The position numbers and the translations under genes are program-made. 6,461 nucleotides of DNA from Candidatus Sulfotelmatobacter sp. (GTDB lineage Bacteria; Acidobacteriota; Terriglobia; Terriglobales; Acidobacteriaceae). The stretch lies in assembly GCA_030049565.1 (NCBI GenBank), contig JASIKQ010000387.1:1-6461 (forward strand), read 5' to 3'. The notes under the pieces are model-generated. The model made no database searches. It was given only the letters and a program-made list of their open reading frames with translations, and was not told the DNA's origin. Below, in pieces: positions 1 to 5,967 of this stretch (positions within the stretch are counted from its first letter, which is position 1; the number at the start of each line of letters is the position of its first letter).

Positions 1-2955
1 AACCTGAACAACTCCGGCGCGACCAACCTGCTGCTCGGCCAGAACGAAGTGCAGGAAGCCACGGTCGTGACCAATGGTTACTCCAGCCAGTACGGCGGGT
101 TCGTTGGTGCCAACATCAACTACATCACCAAGTCCGGTTCCAACAACTGGCACGGCAATGCCAACTACTGGTGGAACGGCCGGGTGATGAATGCCAACGA
201 CTATTTCAACACGGACTACTCCAATCCGTCGCTTTATCAGCCGCGTGGATTTGTGAACGCCAACCAGTACGCCGCCTCGTTTGGCGGGCCGATCTGGAAA
301 AACAAAGCGTACTTCTTCTGGAACTATGAAGGTCTGCGAGTGGTTATCCCGGTGAAGAATACGGCGCTTCTGGCGCCCACAGTACCCTTCGAGAACGCGA
401 TTGCGGACAACCTGACCTCTCCCGCCGTAGGTATGAGCGCTTCGCTTCCCTTTTACCAGCAGGCGTTCAACATCTGGAACCATGCGCCTGGACTCTCCAC
501 TGCCGTACCCGGCAACCCGAGCAGCTTAATCGACACATCCGGGTGTCAGGGCACTACGTTTACCGATCCAGGCGGCGCGTATGGCACAGCGGGAACAAAA
601 TTCGGCTCGGGTGCCAATCCCTGCACCCTGTACTTCAACAACACGGTCGGCAACTTCACCCACGAATACCTCACCTCCGGCCGGTTCGATTTCAACCTCA
701 CCAACAGTGACAAGCTGTTTGTCCGGTTGCAGGAAGATATCGGAACGCAGGCGACGGCGACCGATGCGCTGAACCCGATCTTCAATTCCACCAGTTATCA
801 GCCCGAGTATCAGGGCCAGTTTGGCTGGAATCGTGCACTGGGTCTCAAGGCAGCCAACAACCTTGTGGGCTCGATGCAGTACTACCGGGCCATTTTCGGG
901 CCGTTAAACTTGCAGGCGTCGCTGGCGGCTTTCCCCACAACCCTCATTATGCTTGACGGCTCGCTCACGACCGTCGGCGGCTTGGACTTCATCTGGCCGC
1001 AAGGGCGCAACGTTACCGGGTATCAGTTAGTGGATGACTACTCCTACATCCTGAACAGCAAGCACACGCTGAAGGCCGGAATATATTTCCACCGCAACGA
1101 TCTCAGCGACCATGACATGGGCATCCTTAGCAGCGGGGAACTCCTCGGACTCGGCCTCGGGAGCTTGTTCAATCCCGGCGGTACGTCCACCGGTGCCCAG
1201 GGAATCCTGGTGCAGGCTTTCCCTTCTTCTCTTGACCAGCCGGTCAAGCTCTACCAGCTCGGATGGTACGTGCAGGATGAATGGAAGCCGCGGAGTGATC
1301 TTAAACTGACTGTCGCTCTGCGCTTCGACCACAACGAGCTTCCCATCTGCAATACCAGTTGCTTCGCGCGCCTCAATGGATCCTTCTCCTCCGTGGCCGC
1401 GCAGGGCATCAACGCACCCTATAACCAGGCGATCGCGACCGACTTGGCGAATATGACGCCGTCGTTCACGAAAGTCGCCGTGCAGCCGCGCTTCGGCTTT
1501 GCCTGGTCACCCTCATTTATTAAGAACACGGTATTCCGCGGCGGCGTCGGCATTTTCATGGATACGTTCCAGGGATCAGTCGCCGACAGCTTGATTGAGA
1601 ACACGCCGCTGGACAATACGTTCGTCGCCGTCGGCAACCTCTCACCAGCCGAGACCAATGAAGGGAACGCTTTCGCAACCGCCAGGGGATCGAACGCGGC
1701 GCTCGTCAAAGGTTTCGCGGCTGGCCAGAATCTCGCGCAACTCGAGACTGCTACCAATGGCCTATTCACGCCGCCGAGTTTCACTACCATAGGCAATGTC
1801 GTGGCCCCAGAGACTGCCGAGTGGAATTTCGAGATCCAGAGGCAGTTTGGGAACAGTACCTCGCTTATCGTGAACTATGTCGGCAGCCATGGATATCACC
1901 TGACCGACTCCTTCAATGGCATCAATGGATTCTGCCCGACGGGCTTCGGTGCCGAGTGTCCGAATGGGTGGCCCGGCCTGCCAGCCGCGCCGCCGGATGG
2001 CCGCTTTGTGACCGTGACTGACATCCGGACCAACGCGATCTCCAGCTACAACGGACTGAATATCACCGTTCAGCACCGCTTCGCTCATGGGTTGCAGTTG
2101 CAGGGCAATTATCTGTATGGCCATGGCCTTGACGAGGTTTCCAACGGCGGGCTCAATCCCTTCATCGACAATGGCTTTGGCAACAGCATCCTGAGCCCGC
2201 CCAACGATACCAATCTCCGGTCAAGCTATGGCAATTCCGACTACGATACCCGGCATTCCATCAACGCTAACTACGTGTATGAACTTCCCAAGGGGCCGAC
2301 CCTTGCGTTGAAGGGCTGGCAGCTCTCGGGAACCGTTTTCTGGCGGACTGGCTTCCCTTACACAGCAATTAACGGCGCAGCTGCTAGTGCGCTGGATGCA
2401 AACGGCTTTGGCGGCCCGGTATACGCTAACTACACGGGCAGCGGACACCCAGTTTGCAGGGGGCCCAGTGGCAGCCTGGACATCGGGATCACTCCTTGCA
2501 TTTCGGCGTCCTATTTTCCGGACATCGCAGCGGGGGCAGCCATTAACCCTGCTACAGTGTCCCCCACCAATCCAACTGGCTCGCCATACGGCGTCGGCCA
2601 GGCCCAACTCGGGTACTCGAACTCTGGCGTGACCGGTACGGGTCCTGGATACGCCGGGGGCGAGTATGGTCAACTGCGAAATCAGTTCTATGGGCCACAT
2701 TACTTCGACACGGATATGACCATAATGAAGTACACGCAGATTCCGCACTGGGAGACCGCCAAGCTGGGATTGGGCGTCCAGTTCTTCAACTTGTTCAACC
2801 ATCCTAACTTTGCATCGCCCGTAAACGACGAAAGCAACACGTCCTTCGAGCAGGTCATCCACACAGTGAACCCGCCCACCAGCATTCTGGGTTCGTTCCT
2901 GGGTGGCGACGCTTCACCGCGTCTGATTCAGTTGACGGCGAAGTTCAACTTCTAA
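1..2955 (+). CDS. TonB-dependent receptor, Oar-like beta-barrel protein (5' end outside window)
   Basis: This is an outer-membrane protein of the Oar-like TonB-dependent family; the substrate cannot be told from sequence. The frame is open from base 1, so the start, signal peptide, any carboxypeptidase-regulatory-like domain and most of the plug lie upstream, and GTG at 49 is internal. Visible residues (counted from base 1) open with the end of the plug: NEVQEATVVTNGYSSQYGG, then the ITKSGSNNWHGNA motif. GGPIWKNKAYFFWNYEGLR follows at 95-113, a hallmark of this family. Further barrel signatures are YVQDEWKPRSDLKLTVALRF, PRFGFAWSP, PETAEWNFEIQRQFG, SSYNGLNITVQHRF, a FRTGFPY-like stretch (FWRTGFPYTA) and FFNLFNHPNF. 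The protein ends in LTAKFNF, with the terminal Phe expected of a BAM-assembled barrel. All eight visible cysteines form close pairs (182/208, 450/454, 645/653, 819/833). Visible length is 984 residues; typical members are 1,000-1,200. An intrinsic terminator lies 38 bases past the stop. Family assignment is firm; specificity is unknown. Confidence 0.95.
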   Translation, partial: NLNNSGATNLLLGQNEVQEATVVTNGYSSQYGGFVGANINYITKSGSNNWHGNANYWWNGRVMNANDYFNTDYSNPSLYQPRGFVNANQYAASFGGPIWKNKAYFFWNYEGLRVVIPVKNTALLAPTVPFENAIADNLTSPAVGMSASLPFYQQAFNIWNHAPGLSTAVPGNPSSLIDTSGCQGTTFTDPGGAYGTAGTKFGSGANPCTLYFNNTVGNFTHEYLTSGRFDFNLTNSDKLFVRLQEDIGTQATATDALNPIFNSTSYQPEYQGQFGWNRALGLKAANNLVGSMQYYRAIFGPLNLQASLAAFPTTLIMLDGSLTTVGGLDFIWPQGRNVTGYQLVDDYSYILNSKHTLKAGIYFHRNDLSDHDMGILSSGELLGLGLGSLFNPGGTSTGAQGILVQAFPSSLDQPVKLYQLGWYVQDEWKPRSDLKLTVALRFDHNELPICNTSCFARLNGSFSSVAAQGINAPYNQAIATDLANMTPSFTKVAVQPRFGFAWSPSFIKNTVFRGGVGIFMDTFQGSVADSLIENTPLDNTFVAVGNLSPAETNEGNAFATARGSNAALVKGFAAGQNLAQLETATNGLFTPPSFTTIGNVVAPETAEWNFEIQRQFGNSTSLIVNYVGSHGYHLTDSFNGINGFCPTGFGAECPNGWPGLPAAPPDGRFVTVTDIRTNAISSYNGLNITVQHRFAHGLQLQGNYLYGHGLDEVSNGGLNPFIDNGFGNSILSPPNDTNLRSSYGNSDYDTRHSINANYVYELPKGPTLALKGWQLSGTVFWRTGFPYTAINGAAASALDANGFGGPVYANYTGSGHPVCRGPSGSLDIGITPCISASYFPDIAAGAAINPATVSPTNPTGSPYGVGQAQLGYSNSGVTGTGPGYAGGEYGQLRNQFYGPHYFDTDMTIMKYTQIPHWETAKLGLGVQFFNLFNHPNFASPVNDESNTSFEQVIHTVNPPTSILGSFLGGDASPRLIQLTAKFNF

Positions 2956-2992
2956 GGTCCGGCAGCTTCAACCCGCGCCAGCGGAATCTGGC

Positions 2993-3027
2993 AAGGCGGT
3001 CTCGATTTCGAGACCGCCTTTTGTTTT
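2993..3027 (+). terminator. Intrinsic terminator of the TonB-dependent receptor gene
   Basis: A perfect inverted repeat pairs GGCGGTCTCG (2995-3004) with CGAGACCGCC (3009-3018) around a four-base ATTT loop. It is flanked by AA/TT that can extend the stem, and the run TTTTGTTTT (3019-3027) follows. It begins 38 bases after the receptor stop codon. The T-tract lies only on the plus-strand side, so it should act mainly on plus-strand transcription. It would also limit read-through into the convergent gene at 3138-3461. Confidence 0.93.
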
Positions 3028-3137
3028 GAGCGAAACTGGGAAACTCGGGAGAAGGCCGCACCAGGCGAGGATTGGCGATCGGCAGAGGGAGTCCTTATAG
3101 CCGGGATCGTTTCCGTGCCACTCCGTCCTGAGACTGC

Positions 3138-3461
3138 CTACTGCGACAGTTCCTGCCGCAGTTTCCTGGAGAGCTTTTCCACTTTCTTGAGCTTTTCGCC
3201 CAGGTCCTTCGCGAGCTTGCCCTTTTGCAGCTGCTGCAGGTCAGATTCGAGGGACGTGCTCAAAGTGGAGAGATCGGCTGCATCATGATGGATCGCTTCC
3301 AGCTGCGCCACGCGCGGATCGAGCTCGGGCGCGGAATCGGGTCTCATCATCTGACCTCGCGACCAGACCCACTGCTGCATTTGCCCGCCGGTAGTTGAGT
3401 GCTGGCTTAGGACAGGAACGGCGAGCAAGATCAGAAACACGGGCGCGAGGCGTAACTGCAT
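3138..3461 (-). CDS. Small exported protein with C-terminal helical/coiled-coil region, function unknown
   Basis: A 107-residue protein that I cannot assign to a characterised family. ATG at 3461 was chosen over upstream starts in the same frame because GGAGG lies 5 bases before it and a signal peptide begins right there: MQLRLAPVFLILLAVPVLSQ, with likely cleavage after VLS (residue 19). Residues 20-48 are polar with three tryptophan/methionine-rich turns (QQWVW, GQMM). From about residue 49 (DPRVAQLEAIHHDAADL) to the end the chain is heptad-like, rich in Leu, Lys and Glu. It ends in a strongly basic amphipathic helix (KLKKVEKLSRKLRQELSQ). It is predicted to be periplasmic or exported. It converges on the receptor gene, with 182 bases between the stop codons, and lies 164 bases downstream of the 220-residue exported protein on the same strand. 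Small proteins of this style occur in Acidobacteriota genomes from my general knowledge; no function is known to me. Confidence 0.82.
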   Translation of the reverse strand: MQLRLAPVFLILLAVPVLSQHSTTGGQMQQWVWSRGQMMRPDSAPELDPRVAQLEAIHHDAADLSTLSTSLESDLQQLQKGKLAKDLGEKLKKVEKLSRKLRQELSQ

Positions 3462-3486
3462 ACGCACCTCCGCAAGCGAAGAAATG

Positions 3487-3494
3487 ATTCTATA
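3487..3494 (-). promoter_or_regulatory. Candidate -10 element for the 107-residue exported protein gene
   Basis: On the minus strand TATAGAAT sits 25 bases upstream of the ATG at 3461, which would give a short leader of about 19 bases containing the GGAGG site. No convincing -35 hexamer is found at 16-18 bases, so this rests on the -10 match and its position alone. It would suggest the gene can be transcribed independently of the upstream gene. Confidence 0.25.
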
Positions 3495-3578
3495 CCGAAA
3501 TGGCGATTTTCTATGTGGAAATTCTTCCGGGCGAGTGGCGCCGGAGAGAAGCATTCCCAGGTCGGCAATGCCAAGTTT

Positions 3579-3606
3579 AGCGGGAAGCGGTAAACCGCTT
3601 CCCGCT
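3579..3606 (-). terminator. Perfect 12-bp hairpin downstream of the 220-residue exported protein gene
   Basis: AGCGGGAAGCGG (3579-3590) is followed by TAAA and its exact complement CCGCTTCCCGCT (3595-3606). On the minus strand the stem starts 19 bases after the TAG of the gene ending at 3626, the right place for a terminator. However, the bases after it on that strand are AAACTTGGC rather than a T-run. It may be a weak or factor-assisted terminator or a 3'-end stabilising structure. The sequence does not decide which. Confidence 0.5.
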
Positions 3607-3625
3607 GGCATCCATGCAGGGCAGC

Positions 3626-4288
3626 CTAATAGTTGTAAGAGGGAAATTTGTTCTGAGCGCTCAGCGGAAACTCGAAGACCTGATCGCCCACCGGGATGTG
3701 CAAAATGTAGTCGGCGGCCTTTTTATCCTTCTTGAAAACGATAGCGCCTTGAGCTTCGTCGCCAGGGGCTAGCGTTTTCTCTTTTAATCCGTTCTGCCGT
3801 ACCCATTCCGCAGCAGTACCCGCGGAGGCCAAAACCTGCTTCGATGCCTGCATCTGCGTATTAGTCGGCTGGCATCCGGTGGCAATCATATTGGTGCAAT
3901 GAGCCGACGACAGCTCTTGTGATTTTGCCTCTCCAAACCGCTGAATTGCACCGGCGGCTTTATCAGCAGCCTCGGCCTTCACCGATTTGTCGCCTTTGAG
4001 GAGCACTGCAGCCTGGGGATTAAAGTTAATCGGTGTAGTGCCGTGATTTGAGACCTGCACCCAAACCCGGTTGTATTCCGTTTCTTTGATTTCGTTCAGG
4101 CTGACAAAGATGTGAATATTATCGGTTTTCAGTCCTTCGATCTTGACGCTGTCCTTCATCTCGGAACTGGCATTGGGTGCGCCCTCAGTCCATTTGATTA
4201 CGTTGGGAAATCCATTCTGGGCGAAGCCGGCGGAGACTGCCAGCGCCAGCGCGCCAGCAAGCACGAGCGGAGCGAAGACTGCCTTCAT
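3626..4288 (-). CDS. Exported beta-rich protein, function unknown
   Basis: A 220-residue secreted or periplasmic protein that I do not recognise as a named family. ATG at 4288 is preferred to one 12 codons upstream: GGAGG lies 8 bases before it, and the signal peptide MKAVFAPLVLAGALALAVSA starts there, with cleavage expected after GFA (residue 23). Residues 52-103 contain alternating hydrophobic strands (IHIFVSLNEI, NRVWVQVSNHGTTPINFNP). Residues 104-165 are Ala-rich and probably helical, with two cysteines at 131 and 139. Residues 166-210 read KTLAPGDEAQGAIVFKKDKK followed by YILHIPVGDQVFEFPL. The order of an opening 'V.V.N.G..PI' strand and a closing 'L.PG....G.IVF' strand pair resembles DUF4352-like immunoglobulin folds; this is inference from pattern only. 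The gene lies 146 bases downstream of the PuuD-like gene on the same strand. Confidence 0.83.
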   Translation of the reverse strand: MKAVFAPLVLAGALALAVSAGFAQNGFPNVIKWTEGAPNASSEMKDSVKIEGLKTDNIHIFVSLNEIKETEYNRVWVQVSNHGTTPINFNPQAAVLLKGDKSVKAEAADKAAGAIQRFGEAKSQELSSAHCTNMIATGCQPTNTQMQASKQVLASAGTAAEWVRQNGLKEKTLAPGDEAQGAIVFKKDKKAADYILHIPVGDQVFEFPLSAQNKFPSYNY

Positions 4289-4434
4289 GTTTTCTACCTC
4301 CAGAGATTTTTCATTCCTGAACAAACTTTGGGCTTAGGAGCAATGGGAGAATTCAAATTCTACACTTTTTTCAACCCTTTTCCAGAACGTTAGTTGTGTA
4401 AAAACTTGCTGCGGCTCTGATTTGGCGCATTTCT

Positions 4435-5220
4435 CTACTTCCCAAACATTGGGTAGTGGCTGGCCGCTCCCATAAAAAATAGCAGCGCAACAGATAAGAA
4501 CGCATTAGCACGGCTCACCAGAAATGCCTGCCGCGCCATGGCTTTGGCCTTATCGGGCATGGGCGTGCCGTTGGTGGCGTTATCGCGGGTCCATTGAATC
4601 AGGCGCTTCTGTATGCGCCAGATTACCCCCCACACATTCAGCAGCATCACCCAGCCAATCCCGCCGCCAATGCCAATCGCCAGCAGTCGATTGCTCTCCC
4701 AGCCGTGGGTGTTCAGGCTCAGGTACAGCCATGCCGCCACCGCAACTACGACGGCATAGACCACCCCAATGAACGCGCCCTTATCGAAGATTCCTTTGCC
4801 GGGCAGCAGGCAGGCGTAAAGCACGCCCCAGACGATCGTCCAGATCAAAAAAAAGCTGCCCATCGCCATACCGGACGAGGCGCCGGCAAATCCTTGCGTC
4901 TGCCCGTTCTGCGCGTCGGTGGCAACGACTTGGCCCCAATAGATCAGCCCGGCCAGAACGGTCAGCGCGGCTGACATGCGAAACCACCATAGCGCTCGCG
5001 TCATCAACGGCGGCATCACCTTACCTTTAGTCGCAGGGTCGAGTTCCTTCATGAGCGGAACATTCACCAGATTAAAGAAATAAAGAAGGCCAATCCAGGT
5101 GATACCGGCAAGAAAATGGACCCAGCGAAGCAATATCTGAAAGGTCGGCGTGAAACCCTCTGGCAGATGGACTAAAGGGTTCAGGAAGATGAGAAAGGTG
5201 AGCATAGCGGAAGTTGGCAT
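4435..5220 (-). CDS. puuD: Urate hydroxylase PuuD-like membrane protein (membrane domain only)
   Basis: A 261-residue inner-membrane protein resembling the N-terminal membrane domain of PuuD-type urate hydroxylases (Urate_ox_N). Full-length PuuD proteins add a C-terminal cytochrome c domain and oxidise urate to 5-hydroxyisourate. Visible signatures are LRWVHFLAGITWIGLLYFFN (31-50) and a C-terminal NAFLSVALLFFMGAASHYP (239-257), the latter resembling the conserved end of the family's membrane domain. About six membrane segments are apparent near 27-50, 80-98, 117-138, 148-168, 180-203 and 234-252. His35 and His255 lie in the two signature segments and could bind a cofactor (inference). There is no CxxCH heme c motif, and the chain stops where the cytochrome domain would begin. 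AGGAG lies 5 bases before the ATG at 5220. No purine-catabolism genes are in view, so urate oxidation is unproven and the symbol is tentative. Confidence 0.75.
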   Translation of the reverse strand: MPTSAMLTFLIFLNPLVHLPEGFTPTFQILLRWVHFLAGITWIGLLYFFNLVNVPLMKELDPATKGKVMPPLMTRALWWFRMSAALTVLAGLIYWGQVVATDAQNGQTQGFAGASSGMAMGSFFLIWTIVWGVLYACLLPGKGIFDKGAFIGVVYAVVVAVAAWLYLSLNTHGWESNRLLAIGIGGGIGWVMLLNVWGVIWRIQKRLIQWTRDNATNGTPMPDKAKAMARQAFLVSRANAFLSVALLFFMGAASHYPMFGK

Positions 5221-5237
5221 GATTTCTCCTGTAGTCG

Positions 5238-5253
5238 CGCAAGCTGGCTTGCG
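5238..5253 (-). promoter_or_regulatory. Leader hairpin just upstream of the PuuD-like gene's ribosome site
   Basis: CGCAAG and CTTGCG pair around a four-base loop (CTGG on the plus strand). The innermost C and G could also pair, giving seven base pairs. On the minus strand the stem ends 7 bases before AGGAG (5230-5226), close enough to influence translation initiation. It is short and could be chance, so a regulatory role is only a suggestion. Confidence 0.3.
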
Positions 5254-5393
5254 GCCTCGACATCAAACTTGCACCATAACCGAATCAAGGGGACACGGGC
5301 TTTCAAAGTGTCTACGCCGGGATTGTACACAAGGCGGCCAATATCATTAAGCCCAGCCGGTCCCAAGCGCGCAATTCCCGCATGGCAGACTTA

Positions 5394-5433
5394 CGCAGGT
5401 TCTTTTCGCAACTTCGCGGTTGAAAAGCCTGCG
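5394..5433 (+). promoter_or_regulatory. Long imperfect hairpin upstream of hfq
   Basis: Three nested stems line up: CGCAGG (5394-5399) with CCTGCG (5428-5433), CTTTTC (5402-5407) with GAAAAG (5422-5427), and AAC (5410-5412) with GTT (5419-5421) around TTCGCG. Two 2-base bulges (TT at 5400-5401, GC at 5408-5409) sit on the left arm. Fifteen base pairs with bulges on one side look like an RNA structure rather than a protein-binding palindrome. It is not followed by a T-run on either strand, so it does not look like a terminator. Strand is given as that of hfq, but this is unproven. Confidence 0.5.
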
Positions 5434-5512
5434 AGGACGCCGTATCGTACTCGCAGCTACCTGCTAAGAGCAGCCTCACGCAATCTGGCCTCAAGCAGGC
5501 GGATTATCCCCC

Positions 5513-5538
5513 GTTCGTTGCGGGTGGAGGCAACGAAC
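5513..5538 (+). promoter_or_regulatory. Perfect 9-bp hairpin about 85 bases before hfq
   Basis: GTTCGTTGC (5513-5521) pairs exactly with GCAACGAAC (5530-5538) around the purine-rich eight-base loop GGGTGGAG. CCCCC precedes the stem and ATGTCATTTTG follows it. The only T-run starts seven bases after the stem, so an intrinsic terminator is unlikely. It could be part of an hfq leader, the 3' end of a small RNA, or an operator. Confidence 0.45.
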
Positions 5539-5552
5539 ATGTCATTTTGAAG

Positions 5553-5583
5553 CTTGCCCTGAACAATATGTGGGCAGGGCGAG
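5553..5583 (+). promoter_or_regulatory. 9-bp hairpin immediately upstream of the hfq ribosome site
   Basis: CTTGCCCTG (5553-5561) pairs with CAGGGCGAG (5575-5583), with one G-U pair, around a 13-base loop AACAATATGTGGG. It ends 26 bases before the TAAGGAG site of hfq. A shorter complementarity (CTTTG 5587-5591 with CAAAG 5600-5604) lies between it and the ribosome site. The loop and the AAGAACTTAAGGAG stretch are purine-rich, the sort of sequence Hfq itself may contact; autoregulation is only a hypothesis. Confidence 0.4.
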
Positions 5584-5622
5584 ATCCTTTGGCGCAGTGC
5601 AAAGAACTTAAGGAGATCGGCT

Positions 5623-5955
5623 ATGGAAAGCAGCAAGCCGGCACAGAATATTCAGGATTCCTTCCTGAACACGGCCCGCAAGGAGAGAACGGCCATTACG
5701 ATTTACCTGCTGAGCGGAGTCAAGTTGACTGGCCGCATTCGATCGTTCGACAAGTATTCCGTTGTCCTGGAGGCCAGCGGACAAGAGCAATTGATTTTTA
5801 AACACGCCATCTCGACCGTGGTCATGGGCCGCACGGTATCGCATGGGGCGCACGCGGCGCATACCGACGGCAAGGCTGCGGCCGCCAGCAGTGCCGCCAC
5901 TCCAGCGGCTCCTGCGAGCGCTTCTGCGGCGAGCGCGGCCAGTACTGAAGGATAG
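5623..5955 (+). CDS. hfq: RNA chaperone Hfq with Ala/Ser-rich C-terminal tail
   Basis: Hfq forms a hexameric Sm ring that binds small RNAs and mRNAs and promotes their pairing, in the cytoplasm. The 110-residue product matches the family throughout its core: [20 protein letters not shown] (10-29), then [19 protein letters not shown] (31-49) and the Sm2 motif [10 protein letters not shown] (58-67). Compared with E. coli Hfq, proximal-face residues Gln8, Lys56 and His57 are kept as Gln11, Lys60 and His61, Phe42 is Tyr45, the distal-face Tyr25 and Lys31 are Tyr28 and Lys34, and the rim patch RRER is RKER (19-22). One residue is inserted before IFKHA. From about residue 82 the tail is almost only Ala, Ser, Pro and Thr, so it is probably disordered and lacks the E. 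coli-type acidic tip except for a final Glu. TAAGGAG lies 7 bases before the ATG. The gene is followed 12 bases later by hflX in the same frame, as a likely operon. Confidence 0.97.
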   Translation: MESSKPAQNIQDSFLNTARKERTAITIYLLSGVKLTGRIRSFDKYSVVLEASGQEQLIFKHAISTVVMGRTVSHGAHAAHTDGKAAAASSAATPAAPASASAASAASTEG

Positions 5956-5967
5956 GGCGTTCTCCGT

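Larger units (their letters stand above)
5221..5622. other. 402-base divergent intergenic region, hairpin-rich, no convincing gene
   Basis: This region lies between the divergently transcribed PuuD-like gene and hfq. Open frames here (for example 5269-5550 plus and 5312-5494 minus) have no recognisable protein character and no good ribosome site, so I do not call them. On the minus strand TACAAT (5327-5322) is a possible -10 for the PuuD-like gene with a leader of about 95 bases, but its -35 is poor. On the plus side the last 230 bases hold several inverted repeats, the strongest of which are listed separately. No tRNA, tmRNA, SRP RNA or RNase P signature was recognised. Confidence 0.6.

Noticed and set aside
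2221..2862. Long minus-strand open frame of 213 codons inside the TonB-dependent receptor
   Set aside because: It lies wholly antisense to well-conserved barrel sequence and shows no domain, ribosome site or signal peptide.
3462..3611. Upstream 50-codon extension of the 107-residue exported protein
   Set aside because: The signal peptide and a strong GGAGG site both place the start at 3461; the extension also covers the putative terminator hairpin.
4348..4361. AT-rich palindrome AGAATTCAAATTCT upstream of the 220-residue exported protein gene
   Set aside because: Six-base arms in AT-rich intergenic DNA are expected by chance, and no second copy was seen to support an operator.
5513..5548. 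Reading the 9-bp hairpin before hfq as an intrinsic terminator
   Set aside because: The T-run begins seven bases after the stem and no plus-strand gene lies upstream that would need it.
5269..5550. Open frame of 93 codons in the plus strand before hfq
   Set aside because: It has no recognisable domain or signal, lacks a good ribosome site, is rich in Arg/Ser/Pro as expected of a random frame, and covers the hairpin-rich region.
5547..5801. Open frame of 84 codons overlapping the start of hfq
   Set aside because: It overlaps most of the certain Hfq core in another frame and its product has no family character; it is a shadow of hfq.
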